A DNA stretch of 64,000 nucleotides from positions 35,781 to 99,780 of the forward strand of contig JAZQVN010000013.1 in the NCBI GenBank assembly GCA_045631885.1. The letters run 5' to 3'. This stretch comes from CAJOLV01 sp045631885. GTDB taxonomy: Bacteria > Bacillota_I > Bacilli_A > RFN20 > CAG-826. The notes under the pieces were generated by a model. The model worked only from the letters and a program-made list of their open reading frames with translations. It was not told where the DNA came from and searched no databases. The translations under genes were made by a program, and so were the position numbers. Shown in pieces: positions 28,197-38,700 of this stretch (position 1 is its first letter; each line of letters starts with the position of its first letter).

Positions 28197-30338
28197 ATGA
28201 AAAAACTCTTAGATTTTCTTAAGAGTGTCAAGATTGCCTTAATTGTACTAGGCTCTCTTTTGGTCACTACTTTTACTTGTATGGGGTTAGCCCATGGTAT
28301 TCAACAAGACTGGGGTAACGTAAACGTTACAAGCGGTCAAATCACTGCGACCACAGTGGATAATGAAGAATATTCCATGGGTTATAAGTTATATATCCCA
28401 AAAGGTGTTGACGCAAATAACCCTGCACCAGCAGTTTTGTGTTTACATGGTTATCAAAACGACCATGAAACAAGTGCTGGTTATGCAATAGAATTTGCCA
28501 GACACGGCTATGTTGCTTTAGCAATTGATGAATTTGGTCATGGTTCCACGAACATCGGTATGATGTATAGAGGATACACAAACCACAAAGTCGCTAAAGT
28601 GTGCTATGGATGGGATAGTCCAGATGATGGAACATACTCATTCTCCAGTGGACCAGACAGATATAAATTATTGATGAACTTCTCTTGTTTAGATTTCTTC
28701 ATCGATAAATATTCTCATTCTGTTGATAAATCAACAGGAGAAATCTTACCAGAAAGTGTTAAAGACGCTTCAATGGGTGGCACATTTGCATACTTATGGT
28801 TAGCAAGTCAAAACTATGTTAAGGCCAATCAAATAGCGGTCACAGGTCACTCAATGGGTACTTGGGCATCTTGGTCAGTATCCGCGGCAATGTGCGAAGC
28901 TTTATTAACAAAAGGCGGCGTTGAATATAACATCACTCCAAGAGCCACAATATTACAAGCTGGTGAAATCTTTAAAACCACGACTGATGTTCTTGGCCGT
29001 ATGGCGTATGACTCTGATGAAGATGGAATCCCAGAAATCTATTGGAATAACCCGTTATTATTAAGCGCTAAATACGATGAATTTAACTACTTCAGAGACT
29101 ACGCGAAAACTCCAATTAACGATTCCGTTAAACACGGTGACGCAAACGCTAACTTCTTAAATGTTCCTAATGATCAAGCTGATTTCAATAAAACATTCCA
29201 TGAAAACTTCCTCGCAGGAACTTCAAGAAGACGTAATTTATATGTCACTAACCATAGATTATTAACTCACCACGATGGTGCTATCACTGATACATTAAAC
29301 TGGGTCAGCGCTTCTACAGGTGTTACATTAACCATTGATGCCGCTAACCACACATTTATGGCGAAAGAATGGTTAGTCTTCTTTGCAATGCTTGCCGCTA
29401 TCGCTTCTGCTGTTGCGATGGTTATGGTATTTAAGGGCTTCAAATGGTTTGAACCAGTATTCGCTGGTGTACCAAATAGACCAGAAAAAGAAAAGAAAGG
29501 TTGGAAATGGTGGAAAGCTGCTCTTATCACTATCGCTATTTCAGCCGCCACATATCCATTCTTAACTCAATTAGGCCAAGGTTTATTCCCACTACCAGAA
29601 GGCTTATTTGCTTTAACAATTGGTAATGGTTTCTTAATTTGGTATCTCTTCTTAATCATTGTTATGCTCTGCTTCACACTCATTCCATGGTTTAGAAAAA
29701 AGAAGAGAGGTGGACTTGATACAGACTTTGTCGATATGGGTATGGCTAGAGATGACATCGACCATAGACATAAATTTGACTGGGGTCTATTAGGTAAATC
29801 CGCGATTGTCGTTTGTGCGGGTATTCTTTGGATGTATCTCCAAGTTATCTTATGCCAAGCCATCTTCCAATTAGACTTAAGATTCATTTGGCCGTTCTTC
29901 AAAGGATTCAGCTTCCATAGATTCTTAATGTTCTTAGTCTACTTACCAATGTTTGCTATCTTCTTTGTTCTTAATAACTCTAAAATCTTTGCTTCAAACA
30001 GAGTTCCAGGAACAGGAGAAAAAGGATTCAAAGCCTTCTTCAAAGTTTGGTGGAAATACGCTCTTTGTATGGTGGGTGGAATCTTATTAATTATCTTAAT
30101 TGAATACGTCCCATTCTTCATGCAATTAGGGCCAGGTGCAGACTTAATGTTCTCCACGACTTTCGGTGGTCCGTTCATGTCGTTATTAATCGTTTTCGCT
30201 CCTCAAGTTATCGTCTTCTCATTCATTTGTACATATTGTTATAGGAAGACAGGAAATGTCTTTGTCGGAGCGTTGCTCGTTGCCATCTTAGCATGTTGGA
30301 TTGTAACAGGCGGATCTGCAATTTTATACACATTTTAG
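28197..30338 (+). CDS. Alpha/beta hydrolase fused to a polytopic membrane domain
   Basis: 713 aa from ATG 28197 (AGGAGAT spaced 5 bases upstream). After one N-terminal helix comes an exported hydrolase domain (about 45-400): oxyanion motif LCLHGYQNDH and nucleophile GHSMG (Ser219), with a likely catalytic His near 395 in DAANHTFM. From about 400 to the end there are roughly eight transmembrane helices without a recognised domain. A large inserted region sits between the oxyanion motif and the nucleophile. A lipid, wall-glycan or peptide substrate handled at the membrane is possible, but none can be named. It terminates at the hairpin at 30390. Confidence 0.75.
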   Translation: MKKLLDFLKSVKIALIVLGSLLVTTFTCMGLAHGIQQDWGNVNVTSGQITATTVDNEEYSMGYKLYIPKGVDANNPAPAVLCLHGYQNDHETSAGYAIEFARHGYVALAIDEFGHGSTNIGMMYRGYTNHKVAKVCYGWDSPDDGTYSFSSGPDRYKLLMNFSCLDFFIDKYSHSVDKSTGEILPESVKDASMGGTFAYLWLASQNYVKANQIAVTGHSMGTWASWSVSAAMCEALLTKGGVEYNITPRATILQAGEIFKTTTDVLGRMAYDSDEDGIPEIYWNNPLLLSAKYDEFNYFRDYAKTPINDSVKHGDANANFLNVPNDQADFNKTFHENFLAGTSRRRNLYVTNHRLLTHHDGAITDTLNWVSASTGVTLTIDAANHTFMAKEWLVFFAMLAAIASAVAMVMVFKGFKWFEPVFAGVPNRPEKEKKGWKWWKAALITIAISAATYPFLTQLGQGLFPLPEGLFALTIGNGFLIWYLFLIIVMLCFTLIPWFRKKKRGGLDTDFVDMGMARDDIDHRHKFDWGLLGKSAIVVCAGILWMYLQVILCQAIFQLDLRFIWPFFKGFSFHRFLMFLVYLPMFAIFFVLNNSKIFASNRVPGTGEKGFKAFFKVWWKYALCMVGGILLIILIEYVPFFMQLGPGADLMFSTTFGGPFMSLLIVFAPQVIVFSFICTYCYRKTGNVFVGALLVAILACWIVTGGSAILYTF

Positions 30339-30389
30339 TTAAAAATCACTGCAAAACACACGTTTTTTCCTAAAATTTCAAATACTTAC

Positions 30390-30423
30390 AAAAATAGATA
30401 GTGGTCGTCCCGCTATCTATTTT
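30390..30423. terminator. Bidirectional terminator between convergent genes
   Basis: AAAATAGATAG/CTATCTATTTT plus three inner pairs gives a stem of about 14 bp with U-rich flanks both ways. The right arm contains the TAG stop and last codons of the MATE gene, so that gene ends inside its own terminator. Confidence 0.8.
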
Positions 30424-31810
30424 CTTCTACTTTTTGACTTGCTCTTTTAAACACTTCATACCCATATTTTTTACGGTTCGTGAAAATAAGAACAAGGGTC
30501 ATTACCATCGATAAAAACTCCGCGACAATGATTGATGCCCAGATGCCATCCACTCCAAAAATAAGAGGCAAAACAAACACCGCGGATAACTGGAAAACCA
30601 GTGTCCGACAGATAGAAATAATCGCAGAAAGAACACCGTTATTTAACGCGGTAAAGAAGGCTGAACCAAACATTGAAAATCCAGTAATTAAATAACAGAT
30701 AGAGAAGATCATCATCGCGTGAGTGGATAACTGATGTAGGCTCTCTGAACTATTTGTGAATATGTAAGAAATTGGACTAGCTAGAGACACCGCGAACGCA
30801 GTCATGATTACTCCAGCGATACCAATGATAATCAAACTCTTATTCAAAACATTAGTGAGTTCATCTTTATTCTTCGCGCCAAAGTTATATCCGATAACTG
30901 GGGCGATACCCATTGAGTAACCAATAAATACTGAGAAGAAGATAAAGCACACATAACCGATGACTCCATACGCGGAGACACCATCTTCACCGATATATTT
31001 TAATAATTGGATATTATAAACAATTGTCACAATCGAGCTAGCGACGTTAGAGACGAATTCACTGCTACCATTTAATGCACTCTTGGCAATGTCTTTGAAA
31101 TTAAAAGTGGTTTTTCCTAATTTGATAAGGTTATCTTTTGAAAATCTAAAATATAAGAATGGGCCAAGTGCCCCAACAAGCATACCTGATAATGAAGCGG
31201 ATGCCGCACCCGCTACTCCTAAATCAAGTAAACCAATTAAAACATAATCTAATATCATGTTTGTGATGCCTGCGATAACGGTGAAGAAGAAACCGAGCAT
31301 ACTCTTTTCATTCACCGCGAAGAATGAATGGAAATAGCCTTGCATCACATAGATTGATACTCCACCAATCATAATTCTTCCATATAATGTCGCTGAATCA
31401 ATCATCTCTTCAGTGGTTTCAATTGAATTAATCGAGGCGAACGCTTCAGCAATTGGTCTCACTAAAAAGAAAACGATAATAGACGTGATGATACCCACAA
31501 CAAAAGTTGTGTAAGTGATTAATGAAAATGTCTTATTCGCTCCTTCATTATCTTTTTCGCCTAGTTTCTTAGAAACTAATGCCGCTCCACCAGCGCCAAA
31601 CATAAATCCTAAACAAGCCACTATCATGACAATAGGGAAAATAAGATTCACACCCGCGAAAGCACTAGTGCCAATGTAATTAGAAATAAAGAAACCATCC
31701 ACTATCCAATATATGGATGTGAACATCATCATCAATATTGGAGCTAATGTGAATTTTAAGATCTTTTTAAATGTAAAATGGTCTGATAAATGGATTTCGT
31801 TACTCGCCAT
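30413..31810 (-). CDS. MATE family multidrug/sodium efflux transporter
   Basis: 465 aa with twelve predicted membrane helices in two related halves (about 12-210 and 235-450). The start of the first helix pair (LAPILMMMFTSIYWIVDGFFISNYIGTSAFAGVNLIFP) is typical of MATE exporters of the MepA/NorM groups. The second half repeats with PVIGYNFGAKNKDEL. It probably exports cationic compounds in exchange for Na+ or H+. No SD is evident before the ATG, and an ALDH gene diverges from the same 114-bp spacer. Confidence 0.9.
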   Translation of the reverse strand: MASNEIHLSDHFTFKKILKFTLAPILMMMFTSIYWIVDGFFISNYIGTSAFAGVNLIFPIVMIVACLGFMFGAGGAALVSKKLGEKDNEGANKTFSLITYTTFVVGIITSIIVFFLVRPIAEAFASINSIETTEEMIDSATLYGRIMIGGVSIYVMQGYFHSFFAVNEKSMLGFFFTVIAGITNMILDYVLIGLLDLGVAGAASASLSGMLVGALGPFLYFRFSKDNLIKLGKTTFNFKDIAKSALNGSSEFVSNVASSIVTIVYNIQLLKYIGEDGVSAYGVIGYVCFIFFSVFIGYSMGIAPVIGYNFGAKNKDELTNVLNKSLIIIGIAGVIMTAFAVSLASPISYIFTNSSESLHQLSTHAMMIFSICYLITGFSMFGSAFFTALNNGVLSAIISICRTLVFQLSAVFVLPLIFGVDGIWASIIVAEFLSMVMTLVLIFTNRKKYGYEVFKRASQKVEENR

Positions 31811-31924
31811 AAGGAATACTTTATCACAATAAAATGAAATAATGTGTCTTATTTTATACTTTGTATAATTTTGATAGTCATTTTTTGACCATTATATATA
31901 TAATAATGATAAAGAGGTATTGAT

Positions 31925-33331
31925 ATGCCATACACCAAAGAGATGATTCACGACATAGTGAATAGACAAAGAGATTTTTTCTTGTCCAATAAAACTTTAG
32001 ATATCAAATTCCGTAAAGAACAATTAAAGAAATTAAGACAAGCTTTGCTTGATAATGAAGAAAAGTTAACTAAAGCCTTATATGAAGATTTAGGAAGAAG
32101 TCCTGCTGAAGCATTTTTCTGTGACATTGGTGATGTTGTCATGGAAATTAATGAATATATTAAAGGCTTAAAGAAATGGTCTAAACCAGAAACGCATTTT
32201 TCTGGCTTTGCTTGCTTCCCATCTATATTCACTAAAGTGTATAAGATGCCTTATGGTGTTTCTTTAATCATCTCTCCATTTAATTTCCCGATTCTCTTAT
32301 CGATTGGTGTACTCGCGGCCTCCATCGCTGGAGGTAATACCGCTTTAATTAAAGCGAGTAGTAAATCAAAAGCCTGTACACAAGCAATTAAAGAGATAAT
32401 TGCTGAAAATTTTGATGAAGAATATATCACCGTTATTGATGGAGGTCATGATGTCGCTGACTTCTGTTTAGAAGAAAGAGTGGACAAAATCTTCTATACC
32501 GGTTCTCCTAATGTGGCAAAACATGTCATGGAAATGGCGAGCAAGAATCTTGTTCCTGTCACATTAGAATTAGGTGGAGAAACTGGTAACTGGTGTGTGA
32601 TTAGAAAAGATGCAGATTTAAAAGACGCAGCGAGAAAGATAGCCTTCTTTAAGATTTGTAATTCAGGACAAGTTTGCATCAACATCAATCAAGTCGCAGT
32701 CGCAGAAGAAGTCGCTGATCAATTTGTTGAAGAATTAAAAGCCGCGATCACTAAACAAATTGGTGAAAAAGCATATTTAAATGAAGAGTATCCAAAGCTC
32801 ATTACTAAATCTGCCTATCAAAAGATTAGTGATGAAGCGGAATTATATAGAGATAGAATCGTCTTTGGAGGAGAGGGCGATATTGAAAAACAAAAATACT
32901 CCCCCACTATCATTTATCCAGTCACCGCGGATGAGGCAATTTGTAATCATGAAATCTTTGGTCCACTGCTCCCAGTTGTGAAATTTAAAGATGATGAAGT
33001 CGATAAGCTATTTGAATTAATCGCCAGAAGAGAACATGGCTTAGCTTTATATATCTTCACCAAAGATAAGAAGTGGGCAAAGAAAGTTATGTCATCTCAA
33101 CAATATGGTGGAGGCTGTGTTAATGAAGTCTGTCTCCATCTCATGGTAAAAGGCGTCCCATTTAATGGTACTGGTCATTCAGGTATGGGCGCATATCATG
33201 GCGTTTGGGGATTTAGAGAATTCACTCATCCATCCACAGTCTTATTTGGTAAGACACACTTTAATTTGAGCTTAAGAGAACATCCATATACAGAAAAGAA
33301 AAAGAAACTGTTTTCCAAGTTTTTAAAGTGA
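31925..33331 (+). CDS. Aldehyde dehydrogenase (ALDH3-like)
   Basis: 468 aa, NAD(P)-dependent. Catalytic Cys in NSGQVCININQ, general base Glu in LELGGETGNW, cofactor-binding Asn in ISPFNFPILLSIGVLAASIAGGN, and EIFGPLLPV in the C-terminal part. The length and the C-terminal KGVPFNGTGHSGMGAYHG block match the short ALDH3 class that oxidises medium- and long-chain aldehydes. It is followed after 10 bases by the YhhN gene and then the DUF2804 gene. Coupling with YhhN, which releases fatty aldehydes from lysoplasmalogen in characterised homologues, is a sensible functional match (inference). Confidence 0.92.
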   Translation: MPYTKEMIHDIVNRQRDFFLSNKTLDIKFRKEQLKKLRQALLDNEEKLTKALYEDLGRSPAEAFFCDIGDVVMEINEYIKGLKKWSKPETHFSGFACFPSIFTKVYKMPYGVSLIISPFNFPILLSIGVLAASIAGGNTALIKASSKSKACTQAIKEIIAENFDEEYITVIDGGHDVADFCLEERVDKIFYTGSPNVAKHVMEMASKNLVPVTLELGGETGNWCVIRKDADLKDAARKIAFFKICNSGQVCININQVAVAEEVADQFVEELKAAITKQIGEKAYLNEEYPKLITKSAYQKISDEAELYRDRIVFGGEGDIEKQKYSPTIIYPVTADEAICNHEIFGPLLPVVKFKDDEVDKLFELIARREHGLALYIFTKDKKWAKKVMSSQQYGGGCVNEVCLHLMVKGVPFNGTGHSGMGAYHGVWGFREFTHPSTVLFGKTHFNLSLREHPYTEKKKKLFSKFLK

Positions 33332-33341
33332 GGACTATAAC

Positions 33342-34046
33342 ATGGTAGTTTGTATTATTCTATTATCTTTAGGCTTTGTTTCAATGTCATTATTCATCTT
33401 TGAAAAGGTGAAAAGATATTCCTTCAAAGCAACGATGATCAAGACCGTTACATCGTTATTATTTATCGCTCTTGGATTATATGGCGTTTTATCAAAAACG
33501 TTATCTTTAATGGGGTTTTGCTTTGTTTTTGCGTTAGTTTTCGGTTTATTAGGCGATGTTTTCTTAGATTTGAAATACGACTTTCTTGAAAGTGAAAACT
33601 ACTTTACTAATGCTGGATTTATCGTCTTTGCTTTAGGTCATATCTTCTACATGATTGGTATGTATTCTGAATACTACATCCAAGGTAATCCTTTATACAT
33701 TATCATCCCAATCGCATTAGGAATTATTGTTGGTTTAGGCAATACATTATTAGGCAAATTCATGAAGCTAGATTATAAGAATAAGAAGATATTAGTCTTC
33801 GTTTATGGCTCCATCTTATTCTCAATGGTCTTCTCCGCGGGAAGCTTATGGATCTTAAACGGCTTCACCACCAAAACACTTCTTATGGTCCTCATTGGAG
33901 GAGTCTTATTCGCTTTATCAGACTTAATCTTAAGTGGTACTTATTTCGGTATCGGTAAAGAAAGACCAGTTGATATCATTCTTAATTCAATCACATATTA
34001 TGCAGCGCAGTTCCTTATCGCGTTCTCGTTATTCTTTGTGGCGTAA
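33342..34046 (+). CDS. YhhN/TMEM86-family membrane protein (lysoplasmalogenase-like)
   Basis: 234 aa with about eight transmembrane helices. Family blocks FGLLGDVFLDL, FALGHIFYMIG and GVLFALSDLIL carry the conserved aspartates of the YhhN family, some members of which hydrolyse lysoplasmalogen. SD GAGGA is 8 bases upstream. It sits between an aldehyde dehydrogenase and a DUF2804 gene in one plus-strand operon, consistent with ether-lipid aldehyde metabolism. Confidence 0.85.
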   Translation: MVVCIILLSLGFVSMSLFIFEKVKRYSFKATMIKTVTSLLFIALGLYGVLSKTLSLMGFCFVFALVFGLLGDVFLDLKYDFLESENYFTNAGFIVFALGHIFYMIGMYSEYYIQGNPLYIIIPIALGIIVGLGNTLLGKFMKLDYKNKKILVFVYGSILFSMVFSAGSLWILNGFTTKTLLMVLIGGVLFALSDLILSGTYFGIGKERPVDIILNSITYYAAQFLIAFSLFFVA

Positions 34047-34064
34047 AATATAGAGGTATAGGGT

Positions 34065-35087
34065 ATGAACAAATTATTAACTGAAGGATCATTATTAGAT
34101 AATAAAGGTAATCTCGTTGAACCAGGTTACGCGACTTCTTTAATTAAAGAATATGACCGTAAACAAATCCATGGTTTGAAATGGAGAATTAAAGAATGGG
34201 ATTACTATTATATTGGCAATCAAGAATATGGTTTATGTTTAACTATATCCGATGTTTCTTTCCTCGCTTTAATAAGCGTAACAGTTTTAGATTTCAGAAC
34301 CAAAGCTCAACCAGCGAAAACAATCATTAAGCCATTTACCTTTGGTAAAATTGGTTTACCATCTTCCTCTAAAAAAGGCGATGTCTCTTTCTCTAATAAG
34401 AACTGCCAAATCAGTTTTGTTCATGAAAAGAATAATAGACGCTTAAAAGCTCATCTAGTTAATTTTACTGACGGTAAAGACTTAGATGCAGATATCTTAT
34501 TAGAAGACAATACAAAGAACACGATTGTCGTTGCCACGCCTTTTAAAAAGAAAAGACACTTCTACTACAACCAAAAGATTAATTTAATGAAAGCCAAAGG
34601 CATATTAAAGATTGGAGAAGATATCTACGACTTTAATAAAGATAGCTTCGGCTTATTAGACTGGGGTAGAGGTGTTTGGACATACAAGAACACTTGGTAT
34701 TGGTCATCATTAAATGGAATCTATGATGGTCATAGAATCGGATTCAATTTAGGATATGGTTTTGGAGATACCTCCACCCATTCAGAAAACATTTTCTATT
34801 ACGATGACAAATCTTACAAACTTGAGGATGTTGAATTCATCATCCCACAAGATGAAAAAGGCAGAGATGACTATTTATCCGAATGGAAATTCGTCTCTAG
34901 TTCAGGAGATATTAATCTAACGTTTACTCCTATCTTAAATAGACATGATGACACGAATGTCTTAATCATCAGATCAAAGCAAAACCAAGTCTTTGGTAAG
35001 TTCTCTGGATACTTTATCGTTGATGGTAAGAAGATAGAATTCGCTAACTTAACAGGCTTTGCGGAAAAAGTTTATAACCGTTGGTAA
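34065..35087 (+). CDS. DUF2804 family protein
   Basis: 340 aa, no signal peptide or membrane helix. The block GLLDWGRGVWTYKNTWYWSSLNG (around residues 205-227) is the DUF2804 signature, with GHRIGFNLGYGFGD after it. The family has a lipocalin-like beta fold and no assigned reaction. It is the third gene of the ALDH-YhhN operon, so a role in lipid handling is possible. SD AGAGGT lies 8 bases upstream. The strong hairpin that follows ends transcription. Confidence 0.8.
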   Translation: MNKLLTEGSLLDNKGNLVEPGYATSLIKEYDRKQIHGLKWRIKEWDYYYIGNQEYGLCLTISDVSFLALISVTVLDFRTKAQPAKTIIKPFTFGKIGLPSSSKKGDVSFSNKNCQISFVHEKNNRRLKAHLVNFTDGKDLDADILLEDNTKNTIVVATPFKKKRHFYYNQKINLMKAKGILKIGEDIYDFNKDSFGLLDWGRGVWTYKNTWYWSSLNGIYDGHRIGFNLGYGFGDTSTHSENIFYYDDKSYKLEDVEFIIPQDEKGRDDYLSEWKFVSSSGDINLTFTPILNRHDDTNVLIIRSKQNQVFGKFSGYFIVDGKKIEFANLTGFAEKVYNRW

Positions 35088-35092
35088 TATAG

Positions 35093-35140
35093 AAAAATAT
35101 CGCATTTTTGATAATTTTAGTCGAGATTTGCGATATTTTT
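35093..35140. terminator. Bidirectional terminator
   Basis: AAAAATATCGCA pairs with TGCGATATTTTT around a loop of about 24 bases. It is flanked by T-rich sequence on the plus strand and by the matching A-run for the minus strand. It closes both the DUF2804 operon and the 14-kb SipW operon. Confidence 0.75.
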
Positions 35141-35161
35141 TTATTTTTTCACATTCGAATA

Positions 35162-35737
35162 TTACTGATTAGAATTAATGATATATTTACTAGCACCGTT
35201 GGCAAAACTCCACACCGGTGATGATGATAAACTATTACTTTCACAGACGCTTGGATTAGAGTCGTTGTCGTCTTTGTGCCATTGTTCAATACAATAATAA
35301 TTTACATTGTTGGCACTATCATACGCGATATTGTATGTCTGATTCCAAATCTTATCGTTGATATTCTCTTTTGTTAAACCTTCTGGATTTACTCTAGCGA
35401 ATAAGAGTTTATTGTAGTTCACGGCATCATATCTAAATACATATAATTTGAAATTAACATCATTAATGGTTGGATTTATTTGCTTATTTGGCGCAATCCA
35501 AACACCCGCACCATTATCTTTCCAAACATGCATGTAAAACTCTGCGCCAGTTGTATCCCAAATGTTGGCATTAAGATAAATGCTAACCGGCAATTGTCCC
35601 TGATATCCTGCGTGTTGATCCAATCGATCACCAGCAGCAAAACCGGCATACGAAATATTCACTAAGCTGGCGATACTTATTGTTATTTGAGATATTAATA
35701 AAGCAATCAGTGATTTCCTTTTAACTTTTGGTTCCAT
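35162..35737 (-). CDS. Secreted 191-residue protein with carbohydrate-binding-like region
   Basis: Signal-anchor-like N-terminus (LIALLISQITISIASLVNISYAG). The mature part begins with VSIYLNANIWDTTGAEFYMHVW and later KLYVFRYDAVNYNKLLFARV, resembling the small starch-binding-like beta modules used for extracellular glycan binding; the match is by eye. It is the last gene of the SipW operon and starts 1 base after the stop of the 1403-residue protein. Function is unknown; probably another surface or matrix component. Confidence 0.6.
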   Translation of the reverse strand: MEPKVKRKSLIALLISQITISIASLVNISYAGFAAGDRLDQHAGYQGQLPVSIYLNANIWDTTGAEFYMHVWKDNGAGVWIAPNKQINPTINDVNFKLYVFRYDAVNYNKLLFARVNPEGLTKENINDKIWNQTYNIAYDSANNVNYYCIEQWHKDDNDSNPSVCESNSLSSSPVWSFANGASKYIINSNQ

Positions 35738-35738
35738 A

Positions 35739-38700
35739 TTAATTCACCGCCTGTAACAAGAAACTGATGTTATTGCTTAAATATCCAGCACTAACAAAAT
35801 TGGTATATGATCCATTATACGGAGACGCTGTTGGCAAATAGTCAATTAAAATATATGCATAGTAAACATTGTTGTATGTTGAAATTGTTTCTAAAGCGCT
35901 GTGGTTAGTTATTATTTCATTATTACTCAACGCCAAATAAGTTGCGCTTGGAGAAGCCACGTCGTTTTGAACTTGATCGCGAACAATGTTGTAACAACTT
36001 ATGCCTAATTCAGTATCGCTAACGTATAAAGAAGCACCCATAAATTCAGATAAGTTTCCAAAGGTTGCTTTTAACTGCACGCTCGCTGGATAGTTGCTTC
36101 TAAATGTAAATGGAACTTCAATAATTAAGGAAGTTTTTTGTGCCCAAATATTATTGATAGTATCAGCTCTAGAAGTGTTGAGAGGATTCAATTTGAAATC
36201 AATACTTGTGTCGTATTCTTGAATGTCAATGGTTCCGCTTGTAACGGTAATTGAGAAATATCCAGTGGTCTTAAATCTAATAACCGCACTCTCGCTGCCC
36301 GCGCCGAATTCAGCATAACTATTTGATCTCGCGGTCAAGGTTGTATAAAGTGTATCAACTGCGTCTAAATAAGAACGGATGAATATTTTACTGCCTTCTG
36401 CGGCATAGTAACCATCATATGCGGCATAAACTTTTGATCCTGAATTCATTTTCTTTCCATCTAAGAAATTGTTTACTCCCCTGCTGGAATTATACGGCAT
36501 AATATAGTAACCATTTCCTAATTGTGGAACCATTGCAACAGATATTTCATCAGAAGTCGTTAAGTAGAAATTAAATCTTGCATCACAAGTCACTTTTAAA
36601 GTACCACCGTCATTTTCTAAATAAGTTGTTGGAATATCACCTGCATATTGTCCTGCGCTATATGTTTCATCGATGTCTCCGTCATTGTCTGTATCTACCT
36701 TAATAGCAACAGATTGTCCAGCTGTTAATTCTACGCCGTGTTCATAAACAAATTTATTGTATGTATCGATGTCTCCATAATGCATTTCAATTCTAGTACC
36801 AGCGTTGTTGTTGATATAAATATATGCGGTTCCTACACTGGTTGTCGCCTTGGGGCTATCCCAATCCCAATCAACTTTTCCATCGGTATTTGTGCTCTTT
36901 AAAAGCAGCAATCCACCATCGTTGATGGTTGTGATATCAGTTGTTTGTGTTTGTGAATATCCGTAAGTACCATTATCGACAATTAAACCGGTTGCGGAAT
37001 ACGGAATAGACACTTTATATAAATTATTGCTGACTTTACTAGCGGTTATTTCACCATGAGAACCGCTTCCACTTGAAAATCCATCTCCCCATCCGTGAAT
37101 GTAAATATTTGAATTCCAAGAACGAGCTTGGGTATCGATATGGAATGTTTTTTGTCCAACAGAAATATATTTCACATACAAAGTTCTAGTGGCTGGAGCA
37201 GAAGCAGAATAAGGTGTTGTACAAGCTTCATTTGTATAATAAGTACCATCACATGTGAAATGCGTCCATGTACCAGCATCAATCCATTCATAAGATGAAC
37301 TTGGCGATGCTCCACCCGGTGTATAAGTTGCATCAGTGGCATAGGCCGTATCCCAGTTGTTTATAACATCATCTGATTTTGATGAAGCAGAACCATCATA
37401 ATTGAAATATTTTTTGACCAATTTGACAGCATATTCCGTTGGTTTATATCTAGCATAAATCGTTCTTGCGGTGCTATATGTTTGCGGCCAAGAATTAATA
37501 AGACTTCCACCGGTTTCAGCAGTATACCATCCCATAAATGTATAATTTGTTACTGTTCCCGGATCGGTTGGAGTGAACGAAAAACTGTTAGTCGGATAAG
37601 ATTGTTCGGTTCTTAAAGTTGAAGATGTATTCTTGGTGGTTCCACCTTTATTCATTAAAACTCTAACTTCAGTGATATCAACCCCGGTTTCCGTATATTT
37701 TGCATATAATGTTAAATCTGCAGATACTGTTGTTGAAGATCCTGGGGAAGTACCATATGGGGTGGTACATTCTGGATTTGTGAACCAACCAGTAACTGAA
37801 TAACCAGATTCAGATGGTAAAGCTTTAATTGTAAACGATTCATTGTAATAAGGATTTTGTGTTAAAGAAGGCAATGATGTCGGACTACTAACTGTATCCG
37901 TTCCATCGCCATTGAAATAAACTTTCTTGTAAGAAACAGTATATTGTTTCGGACCATAAACAGCATAAATGGTTCTATCTGACGATGAAATGAAGTTTGC
38001 AGAAATAGATGTTAATGAGTCACTAAAAGTATTTGAACCAGTAAGAGTGGTATAATAGGCGGTAAAATTGTAATTTGCTGTACTTGGTGACAGCGCATTT
38101 CTCCATGCATTTAAAGCTGCGGTGGTAGCGGTAGTTCTCGTACTTGCTTTATAGTTCTGATTGTTACCAAAACTTTGTTTAACGCCGCTAGAATTAGCAT
38201 ACGCAATTTTAATATTTATATTGTATTCTTTTTCCGCAACCGTTACATAAAGCGTCGTTGCGGCTATAATGTGTGTTCCGTTTGTGTAATTTGAACCAGT
38301 AAAACTGGTTGTTTTCCATGTTAAACCTGTATATGTATTGCCTTCAACAGTAATTGAACTTGGCGCAGTATACTCTGAATTGTATGATACTTTAACATCA
38401 TCATAATTAGTTCCGGAAGTATAGTTTGTAGTTGGGCTTGTTCCTGTATAGGTTTTATATGAAAATCTATACATCAATGTGACGGTAACCGCCACATAGA
38501 CATATATTTTTCCAGAAGAGTTCACGTACACATCTAAAACACAAGTTTTTAGAACTTTAACATTTTGTCCTTGTCCATCACCCGTTGCGGAATCGGAGTC
38601 ATTAGTTCCTCCATAGCCATAATATCCATATTCATCGCTTTGTGTGTGACCAGTATCTATTTCACCATATGCGTTATAATACACGATTTTAAATTCTATT

